DNA of 64,000 bases from Planomonospora sp. ID82291 (GTDB lineage Bacteria > Actinomycetota > Actinomycetes > Streptosporangiales > Streptosporangiaceae): assembly GCF_015711645.1 (NCBI RefSeq), contig NZ_JABTEX010000001.1, forward strand, positions 1,674,001-1,738,000, in the 5' to 3' direction. Shown piece by piece: positions 25,254-33,573 of the stretch (its first letter is position 1; the number at the start of each line of letters is the position of its first letter). The position numbers and the translations under genes were made by a program. The notes beneath the pieces are model-generated. The model ran no database searches, was not told where the DNA came from, and saw only the letters and a program-made list of their open reading frames with translations.

Positions 25254-25814
25254 TCAAGGCCGGTCGTGATCGGCTCCCGCACTCCGCCCGGCCCCTCGCG
25301 CTTCCTCTGCTCGCCGTACGGCTCGCCGCCCGGAGCCGAGCGCGAGCACCATCGGCACGACCGCGGCCAACTGCCAGAGATCCCCTCCGGCCTCGGAGCG
25401 GAACGACCCCTGCGGCCCCCACGGCCCCGTGCGCCCTTCGACCGCGTCCACCAAGAAGAGCAGGGGGCGGAGGGCGTACACCATGACCAGCACGACGGCG
25501 AGGAGCCCGGCGAGCATCCGGCCCGCCTTCGGACCGCCCAGCCGGGCGGCGAGCACGCACGCCCCGAGGCCGAGCAGCACGTACGGCGCGGCGCCGAGGG
25601 CGAAGGCGGGGCCGTCGTGGATGTACCGGCTCAGCCGGCCGGCGGTCAGGTAGCCGTCACCGGGGTACGTCAGGACCATTCCGTAGACGGCCGAATCACC
25701 GTACTCCAGGGCAGGGGACAGCCGTTCCCGGATCTCCGCGTACCCCGGATGGACGGCCGGAACCACCGCCCACAGCACGGCGGCGGTCCACAGCATCCAT
25801 GATCGTCGCGTCAC
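25254..25814 (-). CDS. Integral membrane protein, unknown
   Basis: 186 residues with about four hydrophobic helices (near 7-24, 68-90, 98-116 and 145-160). The loop between the first two holds YLTAGRLSRYIHDGPAF. The C-terminus is basic and Ala/Gly-rich. I recognise no family motif. ATG 25814 fits the start of the first helix (MTRRSWMLWTAAVL). It stands alone, upstream of the toxin-antitoxin pair on the same strand. Confidence 0.65.
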   Translation of the reverse strand: MTRRSWMLWTAAVLWAVVPAVHPGYAEIRERLSPALEYGDSAVYGMVLTYPGDGYLTAGRLSRYIHDGPAFALGAAPYVLLGLGACVLAARLGGPKAGRMLAGLLAVVLVMVYALRPLLFLVDAVEGRTGPWGPQGSFRSEAGGDLWQLAAVVPMVLALGSGRRAVRRAEEARGAGRSAGADHDRP

Positions 25815-25922
25815 GCCGGACGACTTTAACCGGGCGCGGCGGCGGTTCCGTCACGGCCGTCCCCCGGGGCCGTGAGCGGTGCCCCGGGGCACGGCGGCCC
25901 CGGGATCACGAACGGCGCCCGC

Positions 25923-26375
25923 CTACTGCGGCCAGCCGGCGACGGTGGAGGCCTTGATGACGTCGGTGTGGCACTTGAAGATCGCGTTGGTCCGGTGGCT
26001 GACCAGGCAGACCCGCACGTCCACCCGGTCGACCTCGCCGTCCGACGACAGCGTGAAGGCCGCGCCCTTCGAGGAGCAGGTGTAGCGGACCTGCGACCAG
26101 CCGGTGCCGCCGCCGGCGTAGTGGAACCGGGCGCGGACGTAGCCGCAGTGGCCGCTGTGCCGGTCGCGGTCGCGGAGGGTGCCGGAGACGGTGAACCGCT
26201 CGGAGTCGAAGTCGCTCAGCCAGACGTCGGCCTTGGCGTACCCGCCGTGGCCGGCCGCGGACTGCACGGGACCCCAGTGGTGGACGGGGGCCGCGGCGGC
26301 GCTCGCCGTTCCGGCCGGCCCCCCGGCGAGCACGAGCGCGAACAGACCGGCACCGATGACAGTTCTCTTCCTCAT
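25923..26375 (-). CDS. Small secreted protein, unknown
   Basis: 150 residues with a classic signal peptide: MRKRTVIGAGLFALVLAG followed by an Ala-rich cleavage zone (TASAAAAP). The mature part of about 120 residues has four cysteines (in HCGYVR, YTCSSKG, VCLVSH and FKCHTD), probably two disulfides, and alternating beta-type sequence. It resembles small exported actinobacterial proteins of unknown role. MRKRTV at 26375 is chosen as the start because the signal peptide begins there; upstream residues are not signal-like. Confidence 0.7.
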   Translation of the reverse strand: MRKRTVIGAGLFALVLAGGPAGTASAAAAPVHHWGPVQSAAGHGGYAKADVWLSDFDSERFTVSGTLRDRDRHSGHCGYVRARFHYAGGGTGWSQVRYTCSSKGAAFTLSSDGEVDRVDVRVCLVSHRTNAIFKCHTDVIKASTVAGWPQ

Positions 26376-26425
26376 GGGACACATGTGTACCGGTCGCCGC
26401 TTGAAACCCCCTTGCACACCACTTG

Positions 26426-27325
26426 TCACCTATCGACCGGATAGACCATGACGAGGAACCGCTCGACGGCGCCCATGTCCCACTGCTCCGCGGCATCCTC
26501 GCTGCCGCGCACGTGGACACGGACCCGGTAGCGGCCCTTTCCTCCGACCGTGAGGTCGCCGAGCCGCTTGCCGCCGTAGAAGTCCACGAACTCCAGCCGC
26601 CCCCGGGTGCTCCGGTAGGGGATCTCCCTCACCTGGTCCCAGCCGCGCCGCTCCAGCGGGGGCCTGCGGTCGTACACCTCGACCGCGACGCACACCGTCG
26701 AGAGCTCCTCGGCCACCGTGATCTGCAGGAGGCCGGGCTCGGCCCCGACGAGGCCCTCCACCCGGAGCGGGCCGGCCTCGATCAGCTCCAGCTCGTCCTC
26801 CTCGTGGGCGACGAGCGCGTGGTAGTCGGTCTCGACGGTCCCCCGCGCCCGCCGTACCGGGCGGATGCGGGGGCGGTGCGGAGGGTACGCCACGCACCTG
26901 CGCTCGAGCTCCTCCCGCTCCCGCTCCTCGGCCAGACGCTCCCGCTCCTCCCCGGCCTCGCGGAACCCGACCGCCTGCGGGCAGATCGCTTCGAGCGCCT
27001 GGGCCAGGCTCACGCTGTACGGCAGCCCCACCGCCTCGTACGCCGGGGCGGAGTGATAGACGTCCTGACCGGTCTTCACCACCTCGGCGCACAGGTGGCG
27101 GCCGTAGACGAGCACCTGCTCGTCCGTCATCCCGTCGAAGCCGGCGATTCCGCCCTGGTCCCACTCGGTGCCGCGCGCCGTGCAAAAGCGGCGGCCCACT
27201 GGAACCACGCCGCCCTCCTGACGGGGACCGCCACGGGGCCTCCGGCCACGACCGCTCCTTCCGGAAACCCGTCCCCGCGCCTTCCCGGCACGGATCGAGA
27301 TCGACTCACTGGTACGGCGGGCCAT
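26426..27325 (-). CDS. Hypothetical protein with DUF732-like helix region
   Basis: 299 residues, soluble. The N-terminal 60 residues are basic and Gly/Arg-rich. Residues about 65-120 (MTDEQVLVYGRHLCAEVV, then ICPQAVG) look like DUF732, a small helical domain with a conserved Cys pair. A highly charged Glu/Arg coiled-coil stretch follows, then a beta-rich C-terminal half with LQITVAEEL and GKGRYRVRVHVRG. The start is uncertain: ATG 27325 and ATG 27346 are both in frame and neither has a clean RBS. Function unknown. Confidence 0.6.
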   Translation of the reverse strand: MARRTSESISIRAGKARGRVSGRSGRGRRPRGGPRQEGGVVPVGRRFCTARGTEWDQGGIAGFDGMTDEQVLVYGRHLCAEVVKTGQDVYHSAPAYEAVGLPYSVSLAQALEAICPQAVGFREAGEERERLAEEREREELERRCVAYPPHRPRIRPVRRARGTVETDYHALVAHEEDELELIEAGPLRVEGLVGAEPGLLQITVAEELSTVCVAVEVYDRRPPLERRGWDQVREIPYRSTRGRLEFVDFYGGKRLGDLTVGGKGRYRVRVHVRGSEDAAEQWDMGAVERFLVMVYPVDR

Positions 27326-27556
27326 CGTAGGGGCACGAGGCGACATTCCACCTTTTCGGGGAAACGAGCCGGATGCGTCTCCGGGAGAACGAGCCGGATG
27401 CGTCATGACGAGGCCGCTCCGGACCGGAGGGTCACCCGCGCGAGGAGGGAGCACGCGCCCCCGGGAGGAGCCGCCCCGGGGCGCGGGAACCCGGACCGGG
27501 CCCGCCCCGGCGGGCACCGGGACCGGCCGTGCCGTCAGGGGCGGGATGATGGGGGC

Positions 27557-28510
27557 ATGCTGGCCGACATCGTCGAACATCTCGCCTGCCCGGTCTGCGG
27601 GGACCGGCTGGCCCTCGGGGAGCGGGCGCTGCGCTGCCCGGCCGGGCACGCGTTCGACGTCGCCCGGCAGGGTTACGTCAGCCTGCTGACCGGCTCGCAG
27701 GCCCCCGGGACGGCCGACAGCCCGGCCATGGTGGCGGCCAGGGACGCCTTCCTCGGGGCGGGGCACTTCGCCCCGCTCGCCGACGCGGTCGCCGACGCCT
27801 GCCGTACGGCGGCGACGGCCGGGAGCACGGGACCGGCGGGCACGGGCACGACGGCGGGCACGGGCACGACGGCGGGCACGGGCACGACGGCGGGCACGGG
27901 CACGACGGCGGGGACGACCGGCGCGGCGACGGCGAGGGCGGTGGTCGCGGACGCGGGGGCGGGGACGGGGTACTACCTGGCCCGGGTGCTCGACCGGCTG
28001 CCCGGCGCCGCCGGGATCGCGCTGGACGTCTCCAAGCACGCCGTCCGGCGGGCCGCGCGCGCCCATCCCCGGCTGGGCGCGGTGGTGGCCGACGTGTGGC
28101 GCCCGCTACCGGTCGCGAGCGGCGCGGTGGACGTGCTCCTCAACGTCTTCGCCCCGCGCAACGGCGCGGAGTTCGCACGGATCCTGCGCCCCGGCGGCGT
28201 GCTCGTCGTCGTGACCCCCACCGCCCGGCACCTGGAGCCGCTGGTGCAGCGGCTGGGCCTGCTCTCGGTGGACCCGTCGAAGGAGCGCCGGACGGCCGAG
28301 AGCCTCGGCGGCCGGTTCACCGCGACCGGCCGGAGCACCTGCGAGTTCTCCATGCGCCTGCGGCACGCCGACGTCGAGGCGGTGGCGGGCATGGGCCCGA
28401 GCGCCTGGCACGTCGACGCCGAGGCCGTGCGGAGGGAGATCGCGGATCTCCCGGAGACGAGTACGGTGACCGCCTCTTTCCACGTGTCTACCTTTGAGCC
28501 ATATCCATGA
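27557..28510 (+). CDS. 23S rRNA (guanine-N1) methyltransferase, RlmA/TlrB-like
   Basis: 317 residues. A zinc knuckle (C11, C14, C27, H31 in CPVCG and CPAGHAF) is followed by GYVSLLTG. The SAM-binding domain has VVADAGAGTGYYLARVL and ALDVSKHAVRRAA, then the family block NVFAPRNGAEFARILRPGG. The RlmA family methylates G745 or G748 in 23S rRNA; some members give tylosin resistance. A slippage-prone insert of repeated Gly-Thr-Thr-Ala units (DNA 27838-27920) separates the two domains. GATGAT lies six bases before the ATG, suggesting a leaderless message. Confidence 0.88.
   Translation: MLADIVEHLACPVCGDRLALGERALRCPAGHAFDVARQGYVSLLTGSQAPGTADSPAMVAARDAFLGAGHFAPLADAVADACRTAATAGSTGPAGTGTTAGTGTTAGTGTTAGTGTTAGTTGAATARAVVADAGAGTGYYLARVLDRLPGAAGIALDVSKHAVRRAARAHPRLGAVVADVWRPLPVASGAVDVLLNVFAPRNGAEFARILRPGGVLVVVTPTARHLEPLVQRLGLLSVDPSKERRTAESLGGRFTATGRSTCEFSMRLRHADVEAVAGMGPSAWHVDAEAVRREIADLPETSTVTASFHVSTFEPYP
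27838..27920 (+). repeat. In-frame 18-bp tandem repeat in the rRNA methyltransferase gene
   Basis: About four and a half copies of GGCACGGGCACGACGGCG encode repeated GTGTTA units between the zinc and SAM domains. The period is a multiple of three, so copy number can change without breaking the frame. Confidence 0.9.
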
Positions 28511-28523
28511 TCAAGAGCGGCAC

Positions 28524-28552
28524 TTGACAGCCACCTTCGTATCACATGTAAC
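28524..28552 (+). promoter_or_regulatory. Sigma-70 type promoter upstream of the S9 peptidase
   Basis: A consensus -35 TTGACA (28524-28529), a 17-base spacer and TGTAAC (28547-28552). The surrounding 28500-28600 is more AT-rich than the window. It leaves a leader of about 125 bases before the ATG at 28687. Confidence 0.6.
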
Positions 28553-28686
28553 TGAAGTGGCATTTAGTCCGAAATTACACACATTCACCAAGCAAACTGC
28601 TGCGGGAGGCTCCATACTGGACGGCAACCCGGCGGGCCCGCGCCCATGTCCGCGCGAGCCGGCGCCTTGACGGAGGGACGCGTCCT

Positions 28687-30453
28687 ATGAAGGCGGAGGA
28701 ACGCTGGCAGTCCAGGTTCCGGGCGCCACGCGTGACGCTGCCCGTCTGGGCGCGGCACGCCCCCGCCCGCGCCGTGTACCGCAGCAACGCCTCCGGCGCC
28801 TGGGAGGTCTACGCCTGGGACCGCGCGGAGGGTGCCGTGCGCCAGGTGACCGCGCGGCCCAAGGGCACCTCGCACGGGACCGTCGACCCCACGGGCCGGT
28901 GGATCTGGTGGTTCGCCGACACCGACGGCGACGAGTGGGGCGGCTGGATGCGCCAGCCCTTCACCGGGGGCCCCGACGAGCCGGTCGACCTCGGTCCCGG
29001 CCACCCCGCCGGGATCGCCCTGGCCGCGACGGGCGACGCGGTGATCGGCCTGGCCCGGCCCGGCGAGGGCTTCACCGTCTACGTCGTACGGCCCGGCTCC
29101 CCCGCCCGGGTGGTCTACACGCACGCCGAGGCCGCCTCCGTGGCCGCGGTCTCCCTGGACGGCTCGCTGATCGCGATCAACCACAGCGAGCACGGCGACA
29201 CCCGGCACCCCTCGCTGCGGGTGCTGCGGCAGTCCGGCGAGACGGTCGGCGAACTGGGCGACGGCCCCGGCAAGGGCGTCGTCGGCCTGCGCTTCGCCCC
29301 CGTCTCCGGCGACCGGCGGCTGCTCGCCCTGCACGAGCGCCGGGGCCGCCGCGAGCCGCTGGTCTGGGACCCGGTGAGCGGCGAGCAGCGGGAGATCTGG
29401 CTGCCCGACCCCGGGGAGATCACCGCCGACTGGTACGGCGACGGCCGCGCCCTGCTCGTCGTCCGGGCCAGCCGAGGCCGCACCCACCTGCACCGCTACG
29501 ACCTGGCCGGGGGCGTCATGGCGCCGATCGAGACCAAGCACGGCGTGATCGACGCCGCCGCGCCCCGTCCCGACGGCTCGGTGGAGTACTCCTGGTCCAG
29601 CGGCGCCCATCCACCGGTGATCCGGTCGAGCAACGGCCAGGTGGTGATGAACCACGGCGGGCCGTCCTCGCCGCCCTCCGTCCCGGTCGAGGACGTGGAC
29701 GTGGAGGGACCCGGCGGGCGCGTCCACGCCCTGGTCTCCCGGCCCGAACGCGGCGCCGGGCCGTACCCGACCGTCTTCCTCCTGCACGGCGGGCCCACCT
29801 CGCAGGACGACGACTCCTTCCTCCCACAGGTGGCGGCCTGGGTGGACTTCGGCTTCGCGGTCGTGCGGGTCAACTACCGGGGCTCCACCGGGTACGGCTC
29901 CGCCTGGCGGGACGCGCTGGCGGGCGACGTCGGCCACATCGAGCTGTCCGACGTGACCGCCGTGCGCGAGGCGATGGTGGCGCGCGGCCTGGCCGACCCG
30001 GACCGCCTGGTGCTGGCCGGAGCGTCCTGGGGCGGCTACCTCACGCTGCTCGGGCTGGGCACGCAGCCGAAGACGTGGGCGGCGGGCGTCGCGACGGTGC
30101 CGATCGCCGACCACCTGGCGGCCTACGAGGACGAGCCCGAGTCGCTGCGGGCCCACCACCGCGCGCTGCTCGGCGGTTCGCCCGCCGAGCAGCCGGAGCG
30201 CTACGCGCACTGCTCGCCGATCACCTACGTCGACCGGGTCGAGGCGCCGCTGCTGATCCTGGCCGGCGAGAACGACCCGCGCTGCCCGATCCGCCAGATC
30301 GAGGCCTACGTGTCCCGGCTCGCCGCGCGCGGGCACGAGCACGAGGTCTACCGGTACGGCGCGGGCCACGGCTCGCTGGTCGTCGCCGAGCGCATCGCCC
30401 AGATGGCCGCCCAGCTCGACTTCGTCCGCCGGCACGTGAAGACGGACGCCTGA
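28687..30453 (+). CDS. S9-family serine peptidase (prolyl oligopeptidase fold)
   Basis: 588 residues. The N-terminal 340 residues form a beta-propeller (repeating units such as SHGTVDPTGRWIWW). The C-terminal alpha/beta hydrolase has the oxyanion block LLHGGPTSQ, the nucleophile in GASWGGY, the Asp in ENDPRCP and the His in GHGSLV. It should be a cytoplasmic acylaminoacyl or dipeptidyl peptidase cutting short peptides. AGGGACG precedes the ATG. Members of this family mature some lanthipeptides, but this gene is 20 kb from the lanthipeptide locus, so a link is only a guess. Confidence 0.9.
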   Translation: MKAEERWQSRFRAPRVTLPVWARHAPARAVYRSNASGAWEVYAWDRAEGAVRQVTARPKGTSHGTVDPTGRWIWWFADTDGDEWGGWMRQPFTGGPDEPVDLGPGHPAGIALAATGDAVIGLARPGEGFTVYVVRPGSPARVVYTHAEAASVAAVSLDGSLIAINHSEHGDTRHPSLRVLRQSGETVGELGDGPGKGVVGLRFAPVSGDRRLLALHERRGRREPLVWDPVSGEQREIWLPDPGEITADWYGDGRALLVVRASRGRTHLHRYDLAGGVMAPIETKHGVIDAAAPRPDGSVEYSWSSGAHPPVIRSSNGQVVMNHGGPSSPPSVPVEDVDVEGPGGRVHALVSRPERGAGPYPTVFLLHGGPTSQDDDSFLPQVAAWVDFGFAVVRVNYRGSTGYGSAWRDALAGDVGHIELSDVTAVREAMVARGLADPDRLVLAGASWGGYLTLLGLGTQPKTWAAGVATVPIADHLAAYEDEPESLRAHHRALLGGSPAEQPERYAHCSPITYVDRVEAPLLILAGENDPRCPIRQIEAYVSRLAARGHEHEVYRYGAGHGSLVVAERIAQMAAQLDFVRRHVKTDA

Positions 30454-30488
30454 CCGGGCCGGAGGCGCCCGCCCCGGTCCTCCGCCCG

Positions 30489-31088
30489 TCAGGCGGACGC
30501 CTGGACGGCCCCGCCGATCCGCGCCGCGCCTCCGCCCTCCTCCTGCGCCGACCAGAGCCGGGCCGCCATCAGTGCGATCCCGGCCGCGGCGACGACCAGG
30601 CCGACGAGGTAGACGGGCAGGGGCACCGCGCTGCGCAGTGAGCCGGGGATCATCCCGATGACGTAGAGCGCGACCCCGGCCGCGGGCAGCGCCCGGGAGC
30701 GCAGCGCCGCCGCACCGAGGGCCAGGACGCCGGTGATCAGCACGACCCCGGTCACCAGGAACGCCTTGCCGGTGCCGCCCGCCACCAGCCCGGCGACGGT
30801 GTCGCCCGGCAGGTACGGGAAGACGTAGTGCAGCGTGAACTCGATGCCGAACGCCCCCGCCAGGCCGGCCGAGTTGAGCAGGTAGCCGACCAGGCCGAGC
30901 GTCCCCGAACGGTGGCGGATGAGCAGGTAGATGCCGGTGACCGCGAACAGCCCGGTGAGCGGGGCGAAGGGCGCGACCGCGCCGGTGACCACGGTCTCGG
31001 GCACCAGACCGCCCTTGCGGCCGGCGTTGAGCACGAGCAGGGCCGCGCAGGCGAAGCCGGCGGCGCCGGTGATGCGCAGGATGGACAT
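30489..31088 (-). CDS. Six-helix membrane protein paired with a TetR regulator
   Basis: 199 residues with six hydrophobic helices spread over the chain (starts near 5, 35, 62, 95, 128 and 150). No charged motif points to transport. It resembles actinobacterial DUF4386-like or unnamed membrane proteins that are divergently paired with TetR repressors. GAGGAG lies six bases before ATG 31088. The perfect TetR-type operator at 31110 sits just upstream, so the divergent regulator should repress it. It is convergent with the S9 peptidase. Confidence 0.7.
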   Translation of the reverse strand: MSILRITGAAGFACAALLVLNAGRKGGLVPETVVTGAVAPFAPLTGLFAVTGIYLLIRHRSGTLGLVGYLLNSAGLAGAFGIEFTLHYVFPYLPGDTVAGLVAGGTGKAFLVTGVVLITGVLALGAAALRSRALPAAGVALYVIGMIPGSLRSAVPLPVYLVGLVVAAAGIALMAARLWSAQEEGGGAARIGGAVQASA

Positions 31089-31109
31089 GCCGATCTCCTC
31101 TTCGTTGCT

Positions 31110-31123
31110 ATAACGATCGTTAT
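31110..31123. promoter_or_regulatory. TetR-type operator
   Basis: ATAACGATCGTTAT is a perfect 14-base palindrome in the divergent promoter region, 22 bases before the membrane gene. A further half site, CGTTAT, follows at about 31130, and a -10 (TAGAGT) for the regulator at 31142. Confidence 0.85.
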
Positions 31124-31141
31124 TATGCTCGTTATCGCAGC

Positions 31142-31147
31142 TAGAGT
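31142..31147 (+). promoter_or_regulatory. -10 box of the leaderless TetR transcript
   Basis: TAGAGT, the actinomycete -10 consensus, seven bases before the GTG at 31155. Confidence 0.7.
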
Positions 31148-31154
31148 GAGGGCC

Positions 31155-31826
31155 GTGGCCAGGAACGTAAGCACTTCGAAAGAACTGGTGGAGGCGGGCC
31201 TCCGGGTCCTGCGCGAGCACGGGGCGGCCGAGCTCACCCTGCGCCGCGTGGCCGAGGCGGCGGGAGCGTCCACGATGGGGATCTACACCGGCTTCGGCGG
31301 CCGGACGGGCCTGCTGGAGGCCATCTACCTCCGCGGGTTCGAGTCCCTCCGGGACGCCCTGGAGCCCCATGCCGGAAGCACCGCCGAAAACACCACCGGG
31401 AGCACCGCCGGTGGCTCGGACGGCACCCCGGACGGCGCCCCGGACGGCGCCCCGGTCGAGCGGATCCGGGCGGTGGCCCTCGCCTACCGCCGCTTCGCCC
31501 TGGCCGACCCCGAGCTGTACGCCCTGATGTTCGAGCGGCCCATCCCCGACTTCGACCCCTCGCCCGACCTGCGGCGCCGCGCGCTCGGCATGACCTTCGG
31601 CCTGCTCACCGACGCCACGCGGGACGCCGTCCGGGCCCGGCTCATCTCGGCGGCCGACCCGGTCCGCGCCGCCTACCTGGTGTGGACCGCCATCCACGGC
31701 ATGGTCGGCATCGAGCTGACCCACTCGCTCCGCAGCCCGCTGCCCGGCTGGTTCCTCGACGGCCCCGAGGCCGGTGAGAAGGTCCTCGCGGACGGCGTCG
31801 ACGCGCTGCTCCGCGGTCTCCGCTGA
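31155..31826 (+). CDS. TetR-family regulator
   Basis: 223 residues. The helix-turn-helix (about 22-55) reads LTLRRVAEAAGASTMGIYTG. The ligand-binding C-terminal half belongs to the TetR_C WHG-like group (LADPELYALMFERPIP). A low-complexity Ser/Gly/Thr/Pro insert (about 78-105) lies between them. It should bind the palindrome at 31110 and repress itself and the divergent membrane gene. GTG at 31155 is chosen from the -10 seven bases upstream. It is convergent with the SpoIIE phosphatase gene, separated by a stop-anchored repeat. Confidence 0.9.
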   Translation: MARNVSTSKELVEAGLRVLREHGAAELTLRRVAEAAGASTMGIYTGFGGRTGLLEAIYLRGFESLRDALEPHAGSTAENTTGSTAGGSDGTPDGAPDGAPVERIRAVALAYRRFALADPELYALMFERPIPDFDPSPDLRRRALGMTFGLLTDATRDAVRARLISAADPVRAAYLVWTAIHGMVGIELTHSLRSPLPGWFLDGPEAGEKVLADGVDALLRGLR

Positions 31827-31829
31827 CGG

Positions 31830-31917
31830 CACCGGCAGGACGCACGACCGCCCCCCGGACCCTCAGCGGACGCACGGCACCGGCAGGACGTGCGACCGGC
31901 CGCCGGACCCTCAGCGG
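31830..31917. repeat. Two-copy 47-bp repeat reaching the SpoIIE gene stop
   Basis: Two copies of a unit that begins GGCACCGGCAGGACG and ends CCGGACCCTCAGCGG. On the minus strand both contain TGA; the one at 31911 is the real stop codon. Confidence 0.85.
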
Positions 31918-33452
31918 GCGCGCAGCACCACGATCGCCATGTCGTCCGCGCTCGGCTCGGTGGTGAACTCCTGCACCGCCCGGCGGATCCGCGCCGCCAC
32001 GGCCCCCGCGGACAGGCCCACGCACTCGGCGAGCAGCCGGGCCAGGCCCCCGTCGTCGTCGAGCAGCCGCTCGCCCTGGCGCCGCTCGGTCACCCCGTCG
32101 GTCACCGCCAGCAGCACGTCGCCGTGGTCGAGGTGGACCAGGTCCGCCTCGAAGTCCACCTCGGGGAAGACGCCCAGCAGCGACTGGGAGGTCACCACCG
32201 GCTCCACGACGCCGCTGGGCTTGAGCCGCAGCGCCTCCGGGTGCCCGGCCGAGACCAGCCGCAGCTCCAGGCCGGTCGGCACGGGCCGGATCTCCCCGTG
32301 GAGCAGCGTGAGGAACCGGGCCCGCTCGCCCTCCTCCAGGATCGCCTGGTTGAGGCGGCTCAGGACGGCGGCCACGCCGTACCCCTCGCGGGCGAGCAGG
32401 CGCAGCGTGTGGCGGGCCAGGCCGGTGACCGCGGCGGCCACCGGGCCGGTCCCGCAGACGTCGCCGACCGCGAACCGCCAGGACCCGTCCCCGGCCGCGA
32501 ACAGGTCGTAGAAGTCGCCGCCGACCTCGTTGGTCTCCCCCGCCGGCTCGTAGACCACCGCGTGGTCCAGCCCCGGGATCTCGCCGGGGTCGTCGGGCGG
32601 GAGCAGGCTGCGCTGCAGCGCCCGGTTGGCCGCGGCCTGCTGGGCGTAGAGCAGGGAGTTGTCCAGGGCCAGGGCCGCGCGGCGGCCGATGTCCTCGGCG
32701 TACTGCATGACGTCGTCGGTGAAGTGGTCGGGGCGGCCCAGGCACATCGCGCCGAGCGAGCGCCCCCGCGCCAGCAGCGGGACGGCCAGCACGTGGGAGT
32801 CGCCGAGCTGCATCGAGCCGCCCCCCTCGGGGATGCGGCTGCCGGCCAGCACCTCGCGCAGCTCGTCGATGCGCCCCTCGTCGGCGTGCCACAGATAGGC
32901 CGGGCGCTGCGGCCCGCCGCCGTCGGTCCAGGTGAAGACCGCGCACCAGGCGGCCAGCCGGGGCACGGCGATCTGCGCGATGATCGCGGGCACCATGTCC
33001 GGGTCGAGCGTCCCGGCCAGCAGGTCGCTGGCGTCGGCCAGGAAGCGCAGCCAGATCGGCCCCCGGCCGGAGTCGTCCTCCTCGGCCCACTCCGCGGTCA
33101 CCTGGTCGTGGGAGCCGGGCAGCGGCAGCCGGGCCCAGTGGGTGCGGTGCTCCGCGCCGAAGGTGACGCCCCACTCCTCCACCGGCACGTCGGGGGCGCC
33201 GGGATGCGCCTCCGAGGGGCTCTTCTGCCGCACCTCCACCTGCACCCGGTCGCCGAGGTGGGTCCACACGACCTCGAACGGCACGTCGGCGACCTGCGCG
33301 GCCAGCTCCCCGCAGAGCTGCTCGGCCATGGCCAGGACGGACCCGGCGGCCCAGGCGGTCATCACCTCCCGGGTGAACCGCTTGACCTCGGAGACGGCGG
33401 TGTCTCCCGGCGTGAAGGACGCGGCCAGGAGCGCGCGTGGAGCAGTGGTCAT
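31911..33452 (-). CDS. SpoIIE-type PP2C phosphatase with GAF domain
   Basis: 513 residues. The N-terminal 130 resemble a degenerate anti-sigma-type ATP-binding domain. A GAF domain spans about 150-275. The SpoIIE PP2C domain (about 290-510) has the metal-binding GGDFYDLF and AVGDVCGTGPVAA, then TDGVTERR and SADDMAIVVLRAR. It should dephosphorylate an anti-sigma antagonist (STAS) protein in response to a signal sensed by GAF. It is divergent from the hybrid kinase/response regulator operon, 121 bases apart, and probably belongs to the same stress-signalling pathway. Confidence 0.88.
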   Translation of the reverse strand: MTTAPRALLAASFTPGDTAVSEVKRFTREVMTAWAAGSVLAMAEQLCGELAAQVADVPFEVVWTHLGDRVQVEVRQKSPSEAHPGAPDVPVEEWGVTFGAEHRTHWARLPLPGSHDQVTAEWAEEDDSGRGPIWLRFLADASDLLAGTLDPDMVPAIIAQIAVPRLAAWCAVFTWTDGGGPQRPAYLWHADEGRIDELREVLAGSRIPEGGGSMQLGDSHVLAVPLLARGRSLGAMCLGRPDHFTDDVMQYAEDIGRRAALALDNSLLYAQQAAANRALQRSLLPPDDPGEIPGLDHAVVYEPAGETNEVGGDFYDLFAAGDGSWRFAVGDVCGTGPVAAAVTGLARHTLRLLAREGYGVAAVLSRLNQAILEEGERARFLTLLHGEIRPVPTGLELRLVSAGHPEALRLKPSGVVEPVVTSQSLLGVFPEVDFEADLVHLDHGDVLLAVTDGVTERRQGERLLDDDGGLARLLAECVGLSAGAVAARIRRAVQEFTTEPSADDMAIVVLRAR

Positions 33453-33573
33453 TGTTCCCTGATTACCACACTCCGTGGTGACGTGGGGTAAAACGAAGGC
33501 GGGACCGGGGCGTGTGCATCGTGACAGACTGGGATGACCCGAGGCTGCCCCCCTCGGGACTCAAGGAGGTCTC

